A stretch of DNA of 41,060 nt, from positions 1 through 41,060 of the forward strand of contig JBNKVT010000043.1 of the NCBI GenBank assembly GCA_050299335.1, written 5' to 3'. The notes beneath the pieces were generated by a model. It ran no database searches, was not told the origin of the DNA, and saw only the letters and a program-made list of their open reading frames with translations. The translations under genes were made by a program, and so were the position numbers. This document shows, piece by piece, positions 1-6,418 of this stretch. The DNA is from JBNKVT01 sp050299335. Its GTDB lineage: Bacteria; Pseudomonadota; Alphaproteobacteria; Rhodobacterales; Rhodobacteraceae. The first letter of the stretch is position 1. Each line of letters begins with the position of its first letter.

Positions 1-141
1 TTTGCCGAGCGTTTCTTCAACAAACTCAAACACTTCCGCGCGGTCGCCACACGTTATGACAAGCGTGACGACAACTTCCTCGCCTCCGTCCAACTCGCCT
101 CTATCCGCATTTGGTTGCGGAGTAATGAGTCGGTGGCCTAG
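1..141 (+). CDS. IS5-family transposase, C-terminal end (cut by window edge)
   Basis: The first 46 codons, read from base 1 to a TAG at 139-141, give the typical C-terminus of an IS5-family (IS427-like) DDE transposase. It has an ERFFNKLKHFRAVATRYDKR stretch, then FLASVQLASIRIWL and NESVA at the end. In this family the segment carries the last catalytic Glu and the basic residues after it. The N-terminal part lies outside the window, so I cannot say whether the element is intact. I could not identify a terminal inverted repeat after the stop. It shows that a mobile element lies just upstream of the glycosyltransferase gene. Confidence 0.85.
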   Translation, partial: FAERFFNKLKHFRAVATRYDKRDDNFLASVQLASIRIWLRSNESVA

Positions 142-286
142 GGTGCCGATCACGCGACAAGCAGCAAAGGGGGCGTGACGAATGCCATGGTGCGTGCCAG
201 CCGGCCAGAACCGGGCCGCCGGACCGGAAGCGGGCGCCGAGCCTTGCCGCTTCGGCCGCCGCGCCTTGCCCGCCTGACCGCCGCCG

Positions 287-1870
287 ATGGCGATCCTGTG
301 CGAAAAGGCCCGCATTCTGTTCCTGCCGGGGATCGGCGAGGAAAGCACCGCGCTGAAGCGCGTCATTCACCTGATCGAGACGGGACGCGAGGCCGGGGAC
401 GATATCGACAACCAGCCCGTGTTCGAGACGGTCCCCTTGCCGCGCTTCTGGTCGCCGCCGCCGGGGTATGAGACCCTGGGTTTCATCAAGGACCCGATCC
501 ACCGGCTGTTCGACATCTGGCGCTTCCTGGCCAACCCCGCCGCTTTCGAGCGCACGGGCAGTCTCGCGGCCCTGGAGGCGAAGGGCCTCGATCCCGACCC
601 GGATTTCGCCGGGTTCGTCACCCGCCTTGGGGCCTACCGCCGCCTGTCGCCTGAAATCGGGACCGCCTGTCTGCCGGTGCGGCGGTTCCTCGGCCCGGCC
701 GCGTCCCGGCTCGACCACGCGTTTGCGCCCGGAGATTATCCCGCCGCCCGGTCGCTGCTCTTCCGGCGCGCCGGGCTGCAGGAGCCGCCGGAGAACTGGA
801 CCCCGCGCCGGCACGCCCCGATCCTTGAAGCGCCGGTTCTGGGCGCGCTGCGACGCCGCACCCGCGCCGATTTCCGCTGGACGAGTGCGGGCGGGTTCGA
901 CGCCTCACCCTTTCTTGCCAGTGCCATCTGCCCCGACGCGGTCGATCCCCGGAGCCTCCCCGCCGTCACAGCACCTGAGGCCCCGCCCGACCCCGATCTC
1001 GATCTCGTCGCGCTGGTCCGCGAACCGCCTGAGCTGATCCGCGCCTTCGTCACCCATTACAAGCGGATCGGCACCGGGCATCTGCATCTGCATTTCGACG
1101 ATCCCACCGATCCGATGGCCGATGAACTGGCGCCCGATCCGCGCGTCTCGGTCACCCGCTGCGACGCGGATTTCTGGTCCGGCCCGCCCCCCGCCTCGAT
1201 AGAGGTCCGCCAGAAAGCCTGTTTTTCCCGCATCTATGCCGGGCTGGCCCGGGGATGGCTGATCTGCTGCGATGCCGACGAGCTGATCTATCCCGGTACC
1301 TCTCTGCCTGAGCTTCTGCGCCACGTCCCGGCCGACCAGCATTTCATCCGCGCCAATGCGGGCGAGGCGGTCTGGACCGAAACCGCGCCTACGGACGCAC
1401 TTTTCAGCGCCACCCATATCCGCCAGCGCCTGCGGCCGCCGCATTGGCCCTCGGTGCGGGCGCGCATCCACGGCGATGCCTGGCCGCTGCTCTACCAGAA
1501 CATGGCCGCGCATCTGTCGGGGAAATACCTGCTCCGCGCCGGTCAGGCGGTGCGCGAGATCAATATTCACAATGTCGTCTTCGAGCACGCCGATAATCGC
1601 ACCTTCGGGCGCGACGCCGACGGGATCGAGGTCAGTCTGGTTCACCATGACGCGCCCAGCTACGATCTCTGGCACCGCAAATTGTCGCGGCGGCTGGAGG
1701 CGGGGCACGGGTTCTATGCCCAGGGGTCGCATCGCGACCGGCAGGTCGCGGCCTTTGCCGAGGCGCGCGAAAAGGGGGGAGAGCCCGCGCTGTTCCGGTC
1801 GCTCTATTGCCTTAGCGACGACGCGCGGCGGCTTTTGGGGGCCTGTGACGTGCTACGGCGGATCGGGTGA
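287..1870 (+). CDS. Sulfotransferase-like / family 2 glycosyltransferase fusion protein
   Basis: A 527-residue protein with two parts. Residues 1 to about 190 resemble a degenerate family 2 sulfotransferase: an N-terminal ILFLPGIGEESTALKRVI strand-loop-helix stands where KTGGTS-type PAPS-binding loops occur, and GFIKDPIHRLFDIWRFL matches the RDP..R motif. The canonical Lys and Gly residues are missing, so PAPS binding is doubtful. Residues from about 235 look like a Glyco_tranf_2_4-type glycosyltransferase: LVALVREPPELIRAFVTHYKRIG at the start and a DAD metal-binding motif in CCDADELIYP. No signal peptide or membrane segment is evident, so it is probably cytoplasmic, acting on a surface polysaccharide. 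An in-frame TGA lies 12 bases before the ATG, which fixes the start near here. No strong ribosome site is visible. The acceptor and donor are unknown. Confidence 0.65.
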   Translation: MAILCEKARILFLPGIGEESTALKRVIHLIETGREAGDDIDNQPVFETVPLPRFWSPPPGYETLGFIKDPIHRLFDIWRFLANPAAFERTGSLAALEAKGLDPDPDFAGFVTRLGAYRRLSPEIGTACLPVRRFLGPAASRLDHAFAPGDYPAARSLLFRRAGLQEPPENWTPRRHAPILEAPVLGALRRRTRADFRWTSAGGFDASPFLASAICPDAVDPRSLPAVTAPEAPPDPDLDLVALVREPPELIRAFVTHYKRIGTGHLHLHFDDPTDPMADELAPDPRVSVTRCDADFWSGPPPASIEVRQKACFSRIYAGLARGWLICCDADELIYPGTSLPELLRHVPADQHFIRANAGEAVWTETAPTDALFSATHIRQRLRPPHWPSVRARIHGDAWPLLYQNMAAHLSGKYLLRAGQAVREINIHNVVFEHADNRTFGRDADGIEVSLVHHDAPSYDLWHRKLSRRLEAGHGFYAQGSHRDRQVAAFAEAREKGGEPALFRSLYCLSDDARRLLGACDVLRRIG

Positions 1871-2276
1871 GGATTTGGGGACCTCCGGTTCCGAAGGGGT
1901 GCCTGCGTCCCCGGCCCCAGTCCCTCCCTCTGTCAGGCGCGGCAATTGCGAAGGGGGTCTTCGCGCTTGTAACGCCATAGGTGCCGGCTTCAAGCACCCC
2001 CCGAAAAGGCGCATATCCGGGATCGTGTTTCCGATGCCCAAGCTCCGAGCTGAGGGCCGTGTCCGCCCTCGGGCGGTCGTGGCCCGGTGCTGGTCGCACC
2101 GTGCGGGGCGTGGAGCGGAGCGGTAGGCGTGGCAGCGGTCAGAATTGGGCGGGGATGGGTGTGGGGGGGTGAGGCTCGGGGCCGGTTGGCGGGTTCGAGA
2201 AGGCCATATGCGCGGGCCCTGCCTGTCAGGGAGAGGGGGCCCCGTGCCACGGATCAGGGATCATGGGGGGCTGGGA
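1871..2276. repeat. Intergenic repeat region with one inverted copy of the GCACGGTGCGACCAGC family
   Basis: No credible gene is seen in these 406 bases. Positions 2082-2104 are an exact reverse complement of the repeat core that starts GCACGGTGCGACCAGCACCG and recurs near 36.5-37.4 kb, 40.63 kb and 41.03 kb. Flanking G-rich sequence at 2145-2250 resembles, in reverse, the C-rich 'gagccaacccccaatcc' neighbourhood of the copies near 40.5 and 41.0 kb. The element sits between the plus-strand glycosyltransferase gene and the convergent hydrolase gene. Confidence 0.65.
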
Positions 2277-3089
2277 TCACGGGTCGGTGACCTGGAACCG
2301 GTCGAGAAACCGTATCGCGTCGATCCCGGCACCGTGGAGCCGGAGGTCGTTATGGTGGCCGCCGGGATATTCGATCATCCGCTTCGGCTCGGCGGCGGCG
2401 GCGAAGAGGGCCCGGCCAAGAGCGATCGGGATGATCTCGTCCTGCGCCCCGTGGAGCACCAGCAGCGGCGACCCGATATCGGCGATGACTTCGATCTGGT
2501 CGTAACGCTCGGTCAGGAAGCCGCAGACGGGGGCGGCAGTATAGTGATGCTCGGCGACGTCGCAGAGCCGCGTATAGGGGGTTTCCAGAACCACCGCCCG
2601 CTCCCCGACCCTTGCGGCCAGATCGGTGGCGATGCCGGTGCCGAGGCTGACCCCGTAGATCACCCGGCGTGTCTCGGGAACCGGGGCCTCGAACAGATCG
2701 GCGAGATCGCGGTAAAGCCGCCGCGCATCCGATTTCAGCGCCGCCTCGGACGGCTCGCCGGGACGTCCGCCACCGCCGCGATAGGTCATGGCGGCGATGC
2801 CGTAGCCCTGGGCGGCGAATTCGGCGAGCCTTGGGGCGGAATAGGCGAGGCTGCCGGCATTGCCCATGAAATAGAGGATGACGGGCCTGTCGCCGAGCGG
2901 CTCGGCGACCCAGACCTCAAGCTCGGGATGATCGCCTTCGGCCGGCAGCAGCCTTGCCACGGTTCGGGGGATGCCCGCCGGTCGGGCCGGGTCGGTCTTG
3001 AACGGATAGATGGCGCGGCGGCAACCGGCTGGCAGGGCCACAAGCAGGATCAGGGCAAGCAGGGTCAGGGATACGCCTGCCCGCCGCAT
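2277..3089 (-). CDS. Alpha/beta-hydrolase lipoprotein
   Basis: A 270-residue alpha/beta hydrolase, probably membrane-anchored. An N-terminal hydrophobic stretch (residues 7-20) ends in a lipobox (LPAGC, Cys23), pointing to lipidation. The catalytic triad is readable: nucleophile Ser148 in GVSLG, Asp217 in LVLHGAQDE, and His245 in GGHHND. An oxyanion-type FMGNAG loop lies near residues 74-79. The arrangement resembles Bem46/FrsA-like serine hydrolases; the substrate cannot be told. Its start overlaps the stop of the upstream lipoprotein gene by one base, so translation is probably coupled. It is the last gene of a four-gene minus-strand unit starting at 4174. Confidence 0.8.
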   Translation of the reverse strand: MRRAGVSLTLLALILLVALPAGCRRAIYPFKTDPARPAGIPRTVARLLPAEGDHPELEVWVAEPLGDRPVILYFMGNAGSLAYSAPRLAEFAAQGYGIAAMTYRGGGGRPGEPSEAALKSDARRLYRDLADLFEAPVPETRRVIYGVSLGTGIATDLAARVGERAVVLETPYTRLCDVAEHHYTAAPVCGFLTERYDQIEVIADIGSPLLVLHGAQDEIIPIALGRALFAAAAEPKRMIEYPGGHHNDLRLHGAGIDAIRFLDRFQVTDP

Positions 3090-3676
3090 CAGTTGGTCGG
3101 CACGTTCTGGCCGGTATCCTGCTCTTCGATATAGCTGTCCTCGACGCCGGGGATCCTGGCGAAACTGGCCCGCAGCCGCTCGGGGAACATCGAGCGCGAG
3201 ACATTGGCGAATTGCGGCAGCACCCGCAGCACATCGGCGGTGGCGGTGGAACAGAACATCTTCGGCACCGCACCGTGATTTCGCGCCGAAATCAGCAGCC
3301 GCTCGGCCGAGGCCGGGTCGAGATAGACCCGCTGGCTTTGCACATAATGCGAGAACCGCGCGTGGTAGCGCTTGTAATACGAGACCAGCCGGTCGGTGGC
3401 GCCGTGATGGACATCCTCGACCTCGGCCAGGTCCTCATGCTGGAAGGTGCCCGCCGGATCCCAGATCACCCGCTCGGAGCCATTGATGATCAGCCCGACA
3501 TGCGCCCCTTTCTCGGTGTCGCGCTTCACCGTGGTGACCAGTTCGACATAGGGCCGTTCCTGGGACGTGTAGCGCCTGGCCGCGACAAGCTCGGGATCCG
3601 AGACGACATGTTCCGCACAGGCCGCAAGCAGCAGCGGAACGCACAGCAAGAGACGCTTGAGAAAACCCGGACCCAT
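3089..3676 (-). CDS. Uncharacterised lipoprotein
   Basis: A 195-residue protein I do not recognise. I chose the ATG at 3676 because it gives a short basic N-terminus (MGPGFLKR) directly before a hydrophobic core and the lipobox LLAAC (Cys20); the longer frame from 3709 adds 11 residues ahead of a normal signal. The mature part is soluble and mixed alpha/beta, with LIINGSERVIWDPAGTF and a YYKRYHARFSHYV segment and a single later Cys (in FCSTATAD). That pattern recalls peptidase-like or DUF-type envelope proteins, but no family can be named. Its stop overlaps the hydrolase start, and it begins 5 bases after the preceding gene ends. Confidence 0.65.
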   Translation of the reverse strand: MGPGFLKRLLLCVPLLLAACAEHVVSDPELVAARRYTSQERPYVELVTTVKRDTEKGAHVGLIINGSERVIWDPAGTFQHEDLAEVEDVHHGATDRLVSYYKRYHARFSHYVQSQRVYLDPASAERLLISARNHGAVPKMFCSTATADVLRVLPQFANVSRSMFPERLRASFARIPGVEDSYIEEQDTGQNVPTN

Positions 3677-3681
3677 GAGAC

Positions 3682-4029
3682 CTACCCGTTCAGATGTCTG
3701 TCCCGGCATCTATTCACGATTGCGCCGTAGGTGTCACCATAGGTTTCCGTGAACCCCACCACCGTCGGGTCGTCGAACTCGACGCCCGAGGACACGGTCC
3801 GCATCAGTTCCATCAGCCGTGCCACGCCTGCGCGTCCATGCCGGTCCTCGAAGTCCGCCAGAACGCAGCCGGCGATGGCGTGCCCGGTCTCCGGCGCGAT
3901 TTCGGGACGTCCCTGCCGTGCGTCGAAGCGCGCGGCATATGTGGCATAGGCCCGGATATCCGCATCGGAAGCGGCGCGCATCGCACCTGGCCATATCAGG
4001 CACAGGACTACCAGCAGCCGGAGCGCCAT
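3682..4029 (-). CDS. Small secreted protein
   Basis: A 115-residue protein with a clear signal peptide (residues 2-19, cleavage probably after MRA before ASDAD). The mature part is about 95 residues, helical and charged, with two cysteines (in IAGCVLADF and NRCRDRH) that could pair in the periplasm. No known domain is recognised. It lies 10 bases downstream of the cytochrome oxidase subunit gene and 5 bases upstream of the lipoprotein gene, so it is likely cotranscribed with both. Confidence 0.6.
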   Translation of the reverse strand: MALRLLVVLCLIWPGAMRAASDADIRAYATYAARFDARQGRPEIAPETGHAIAGCVLADFEDRHGRAGVARLMELMRTVSSGVEFDDPTVVGFTETYGDTYGAIVNRCRDRHLNG

Positions 4030-4039
4030 CGTCCGGGGG

Positions 4040-4174
4040 TCAGGAATTGAAGACAGCCAGGAAGACCAGCACGAAAGCCGAAAAGCCGAAGAGCCAGACC
4101 CAGAACTTCACGAACCCGGCGAAGGTTTTTTCCTGAGTCGTGATATCCATATTGCCGTGTTCATGGTTGCTCAT
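4040..4174 (-). CDS. aa3-type cytochrome c oxidase subunit IV
   Basis: A 44-residue single-span membrane protein (MSNHEHGNMDITTQEKTFAG, then a hydrophobic helix FVKFWVWLFGFSAFVLVFLA ending VFNS). The small length, the Met-Asp-Ile-x-x-Gln-Glu-Lys-Thr-Phe-x-x-Phe start and the single helix match the bacterial aa3-type oxidase subunit IV of Rhodobacter/Paracoccus type. That subunit binds the periphery of the core oxidase; its exact role is unclear. A purine-rich GAGAGGAGAAGACC precedes the ATG as ribosome site. It heads the minus-strand group that continues to the alpha/beta hydrolase. Confidence 0.85.
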   Translation of the reverse strand: MSNHEHGNMDITTQEKTFAGFVKFWVWLFGFSAFVLVFLAVFNS

Positions 4175-4420
4175 CGCGGTCTTCTCCTCTCAAGCGCACT
4201 CCCTTGGGCACAGTGTAGCCCGGCACCGTCACGCTTGTCACGATGCCATGGCGTCGCGCCCGGCATTGGGCGGAAATCCGTTGCGTTTTGGTAGCGCCAT
4301 GCCTGTTGGCGCGTCTCGCGCCTGACCAGATTCATGTTTTCAATCCGTCCAGCGAGGCAGTGTTTGCGTAGCAAAGGCGTCTCAAGGGCGGGATTGAATG
4401 CGATCTGGCGCGGCAAGCTA

Positions 4421-5467
4421 TTACGGCAGGCCGGAACCGGGAAGGGCGGGAACGCTGCCCTTTTCCTGATGACACGCCACGCAGAAATAGCCGGAATGCA
4501 GCAGCATCGCGGGCCGATCCGGGTGGGTGCCCAGCCGGTCGGTGTAGTCGATACGGAAGTTCTCGACATTGGCTTCCGCATCCCGGATGCGGGCCTCGAG
4601 GAAGTCCTGCAGCGGCCAGTTCTGGTAATCCTGAATGTCGCGGATCTTCTCGTAGATCTCGACCCCCTTCTGCCAATCTCCGCTTTTCACCAGGATATCG
4701 CCCATCTGCAGAAGCGTGCCCTTGATGTTGTGCGGCGCGATCCAGTTGTCCCAGCAGACGCTCGTGGTGCCCGGATTGCGCGCGGCGAATTCCTCGCGGG
4801 TGAAGTTGTTCTCGAGGTCGCGCGGCGTGTTGCAGGAGTCGAAGATCTCCCATTGGCTGTCGACCGCTTCGCGAAACCGGTAGTCGGTATGGGGCAGGAT
4901 CGACAGCGCGGCCGCAGTGGTGAAATAGTTGAATTCCGGCCAGGCGCGGTTGGCGTCACGGCCAAGGTAATAGCCATCGCGCATCAGCCTTTCGTCCTTG
5001 TAGATCAGGCCGTTCAGCATCCTCAGATCGGCCACCGCGCCCATCACGCGCAGATCGGTGGGATCGATCTGCCAGGCATCCTCGTAGAACTTGTGCGACA
5101 GGATCGCCGAATTGGAGATATCGGGCGGGATGACATCCATCCGGTTGCGCTCGAGCAGCCACCAGGCGTGCAGGAAGGCCAGGCGCCGCGCCAGATCGGG
5201 GTCGTTCGGATTGGCGACATAGACCTCGGTCAGAACCCGGATCGTTTCGGGAATCTGCGCGTATTTGCCGCCATGCAGCGTGTCCCAGAACAGGGTCTCG
5301 GCGGCTTCGGCCTCGGCACCGCTTGCGCGCACCAGATCCTTTCGCGGTGCGGTCTGCTGCGCCATCCAGGCCTCGCCGCCGCCACGGAAATATCCCCAGG
5401 CAAGCGCGCCTGAAACGACAACCAGGGCGACGGCCATGAGGCCGCGCGGTCCGAAGATACGCTTCAT
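4421..5467 (-). CDS. Membrane-anchored TPR-like protein with one C-type haem motif
   Basis: A 348-residue protein starting at the ATG at 5467, preceded by GGAGGATGAG; a longer frame to 5542 has no comparable site and would overlap the upstream gene. Residues 8-27 form an N-terminal membrane anchor or uncleaved signal. The middle is helical and tetratricopeptide-like (for example residues 70-100 and 260-290: GTLLQMGDILVKSGDWQKGV, EIYEKIRDIQ). At the C-terminus, CVACH (339-343) is a canonical covalent haem c motif. Two further cysteines sit in the domain (in DSCNTP and SVCWDNW). It is probably periplasmic and membrane-bound, perhaps an electron-transfer or assembly factor; no named family is recognised. 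It starts 31 bases after the epimerase gene, with a nearly identical leader, and looks like the last gene of the polyketide synthase unit. Confidence 0.7.
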   Translation of the reverse strand: MKRIFGPRGLMAVALVVVSGALAWGYFRGGGEAWMAQQTAPRKDLVRASGAEAEAAETLFWDTLHGGKYAQIPETIRVLTEVYVANPNDPDLARRLAFLHAWWLLERNRMDVIPPDISNSAILSHKFYEDAWQIDPTDLRVMGAVADLRMLNGLIYKDERLMRDGYYLGRDANRAWPEFNYFTTAAALSILPHTDYRFREAVDSQWEIFDSCNTPRDLENNFTREEFAARNPGTTSVCWDNWIAPHNIKGTLLQMGDILVKSGDWQKGVEIYEKIRDIQDYQNWPLQDFLEARIRDAEANVENFRIDYTDRLGTHPDRPAMLLHSGYFCVACHQEKGSVPALPGSGLP

Positions 5468-5498
5468 CTCATCCTCCGAAACGGCCGCTGTACCGGCC

Positions 5499-6365
5499 TC
5501 AGTTTGCCGCGACGCGCAGGTCCTCGCCCCAGTAGCGGGCATGCATCCGGCGCATGAAGGCGAGGCTTTCGGTGATCAGTTCGTCCTCGCTTTTCACGAT
5601 GGGCCGCCAGATCTTGCCGCCGACACTCGGGCCGCCAAAGGCTTCGGCCACCAGCATGCCCTGGTAGTCGATCTTGCGAAGTGCCTTGAAGGTGGTGTCC
5701 CAGTCGACCAGCCCGACGCCCGGAACGCCCTTGTGGTTCTCGGCGATATGGACATGGGCGATGTGCCTTGCCGACGCGGTGATCGCGTCTTCAAGGTCGG
5801 TCTCCTCGATATTGGCGTGGAACGTATCCCAGTTCATCTTGCAATTGGGGTGGTTCACGTCGTCGATGAACCGGGCCATTTCCTCGGCGCAGGTGCAGAG
5901 ATAGCATTCGAAGCGGTTGATGTATTCGAGGATCAGCGTCACGTCGTTCTGGCGGGCGTCCTCGGCCTGGATGCGCAGGTTTTCCACGCCCCAGTCCCAT
6001 TCCTGCCGGGTCGCCGGAACGCCGGTGAACACGTCGAAGGCGCTGTGGTTGGGGCCGATCATGAACTTGGCGTCAACCACCGCCGCGCATTCGCAGGCCT
6101 TCTTGTTGGTGTCGATGGCGACCTGACGCACGGCGGGATCGGGGCTGATCGGGTTGTCATGGCCAAGGCGCGCGGTGATCGCGTGGCGCTCCAGCCCGAT
6201 ATCGTCGAGGATCGTCTTCCAGCGTTTGTAGTTCTTCGGTTCGATATCGAGAAAGATCGGGATTTCGACCGCGTCATAGCCCGCCTTCTTGATGCGCTGG
6301 AGCACCGGGATCATTTCGTCGGTGAGAACGACGCCCCACCATAACATACTGATTCCAAACTTCAT
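5499..6365 (-). CDS. D-tagatose/D-psicose 3-epimerase-like TIM-barrel protein
   Basis: A 288-residue xylose-isomerase-type TIM barrel of the ketose 3-epimerase / IolE-IolI superfamily. The metal-ligand set is readable: Glu147 in LILEYINRFE, Asp180 in WDTFHANIEE, His206 in HVHIAENHKG and Glu241 in VAEAFGG. LEYINRFE, DTFHANIEE and PGVGLVDWDTTF are hallmarks of the ketose 3-epimerase branch, so C3 epimerisation of a free keto-sugar is the best guess. A related step on an inosose is an alternative, given iolB and iolC nearby. It lies 53 bases downstream of the polyketide synthase and 31 bases upstream of the haem protein gene. The leader GGAGGATGAA before ATGAAG nearly repeats that of the haem protein gene. 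Confidence 0.8.
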   Translation of the reverse strand: MKFGISMLWWGVVLTDEMIPVLQRIKKAGYDAVEIPIFLDIEPKNYKRWKTILDDIGLERHAITARLGHDNPISPDPAVRQVAIDTNKKACECAAVVDAKFMIGPNHSAFDVFTGVPATRQEWDWGVENLRIQAEDARQNDVTLILEYINRFECYLCTCAEEMARFIDDVNHPNCKMNWDTFHANIEETDLEDAITASARHIAHVHIAENHKGVPGVGLVDWDTTFKALRKIDYQGMLVAEAFGGPSVGGKIWRPIVKSEDELITESLAFMRRMHARYWGEDLRVAAN

Positions 6366-6418
6366 TTCATCCTCCGCTGTTTGATGTTGCAGCCCATTCG
6401 GGGCTGTCTGTTTTCGAC

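Noticed and set aside
905..1732. A 275-codon minus-strand open frame opposite the glycosyltransferase gene
   Set aside because: It shows no motif or ribosome site, and the plus strand carries the DAD motif and family pattern.
4363..4375. A terminator for the haem protein gene (TTTGC-GTA-GCAAA)
   Set aside because: The stem is only five base pairs and is not followed by a T-run on the relevant strand.
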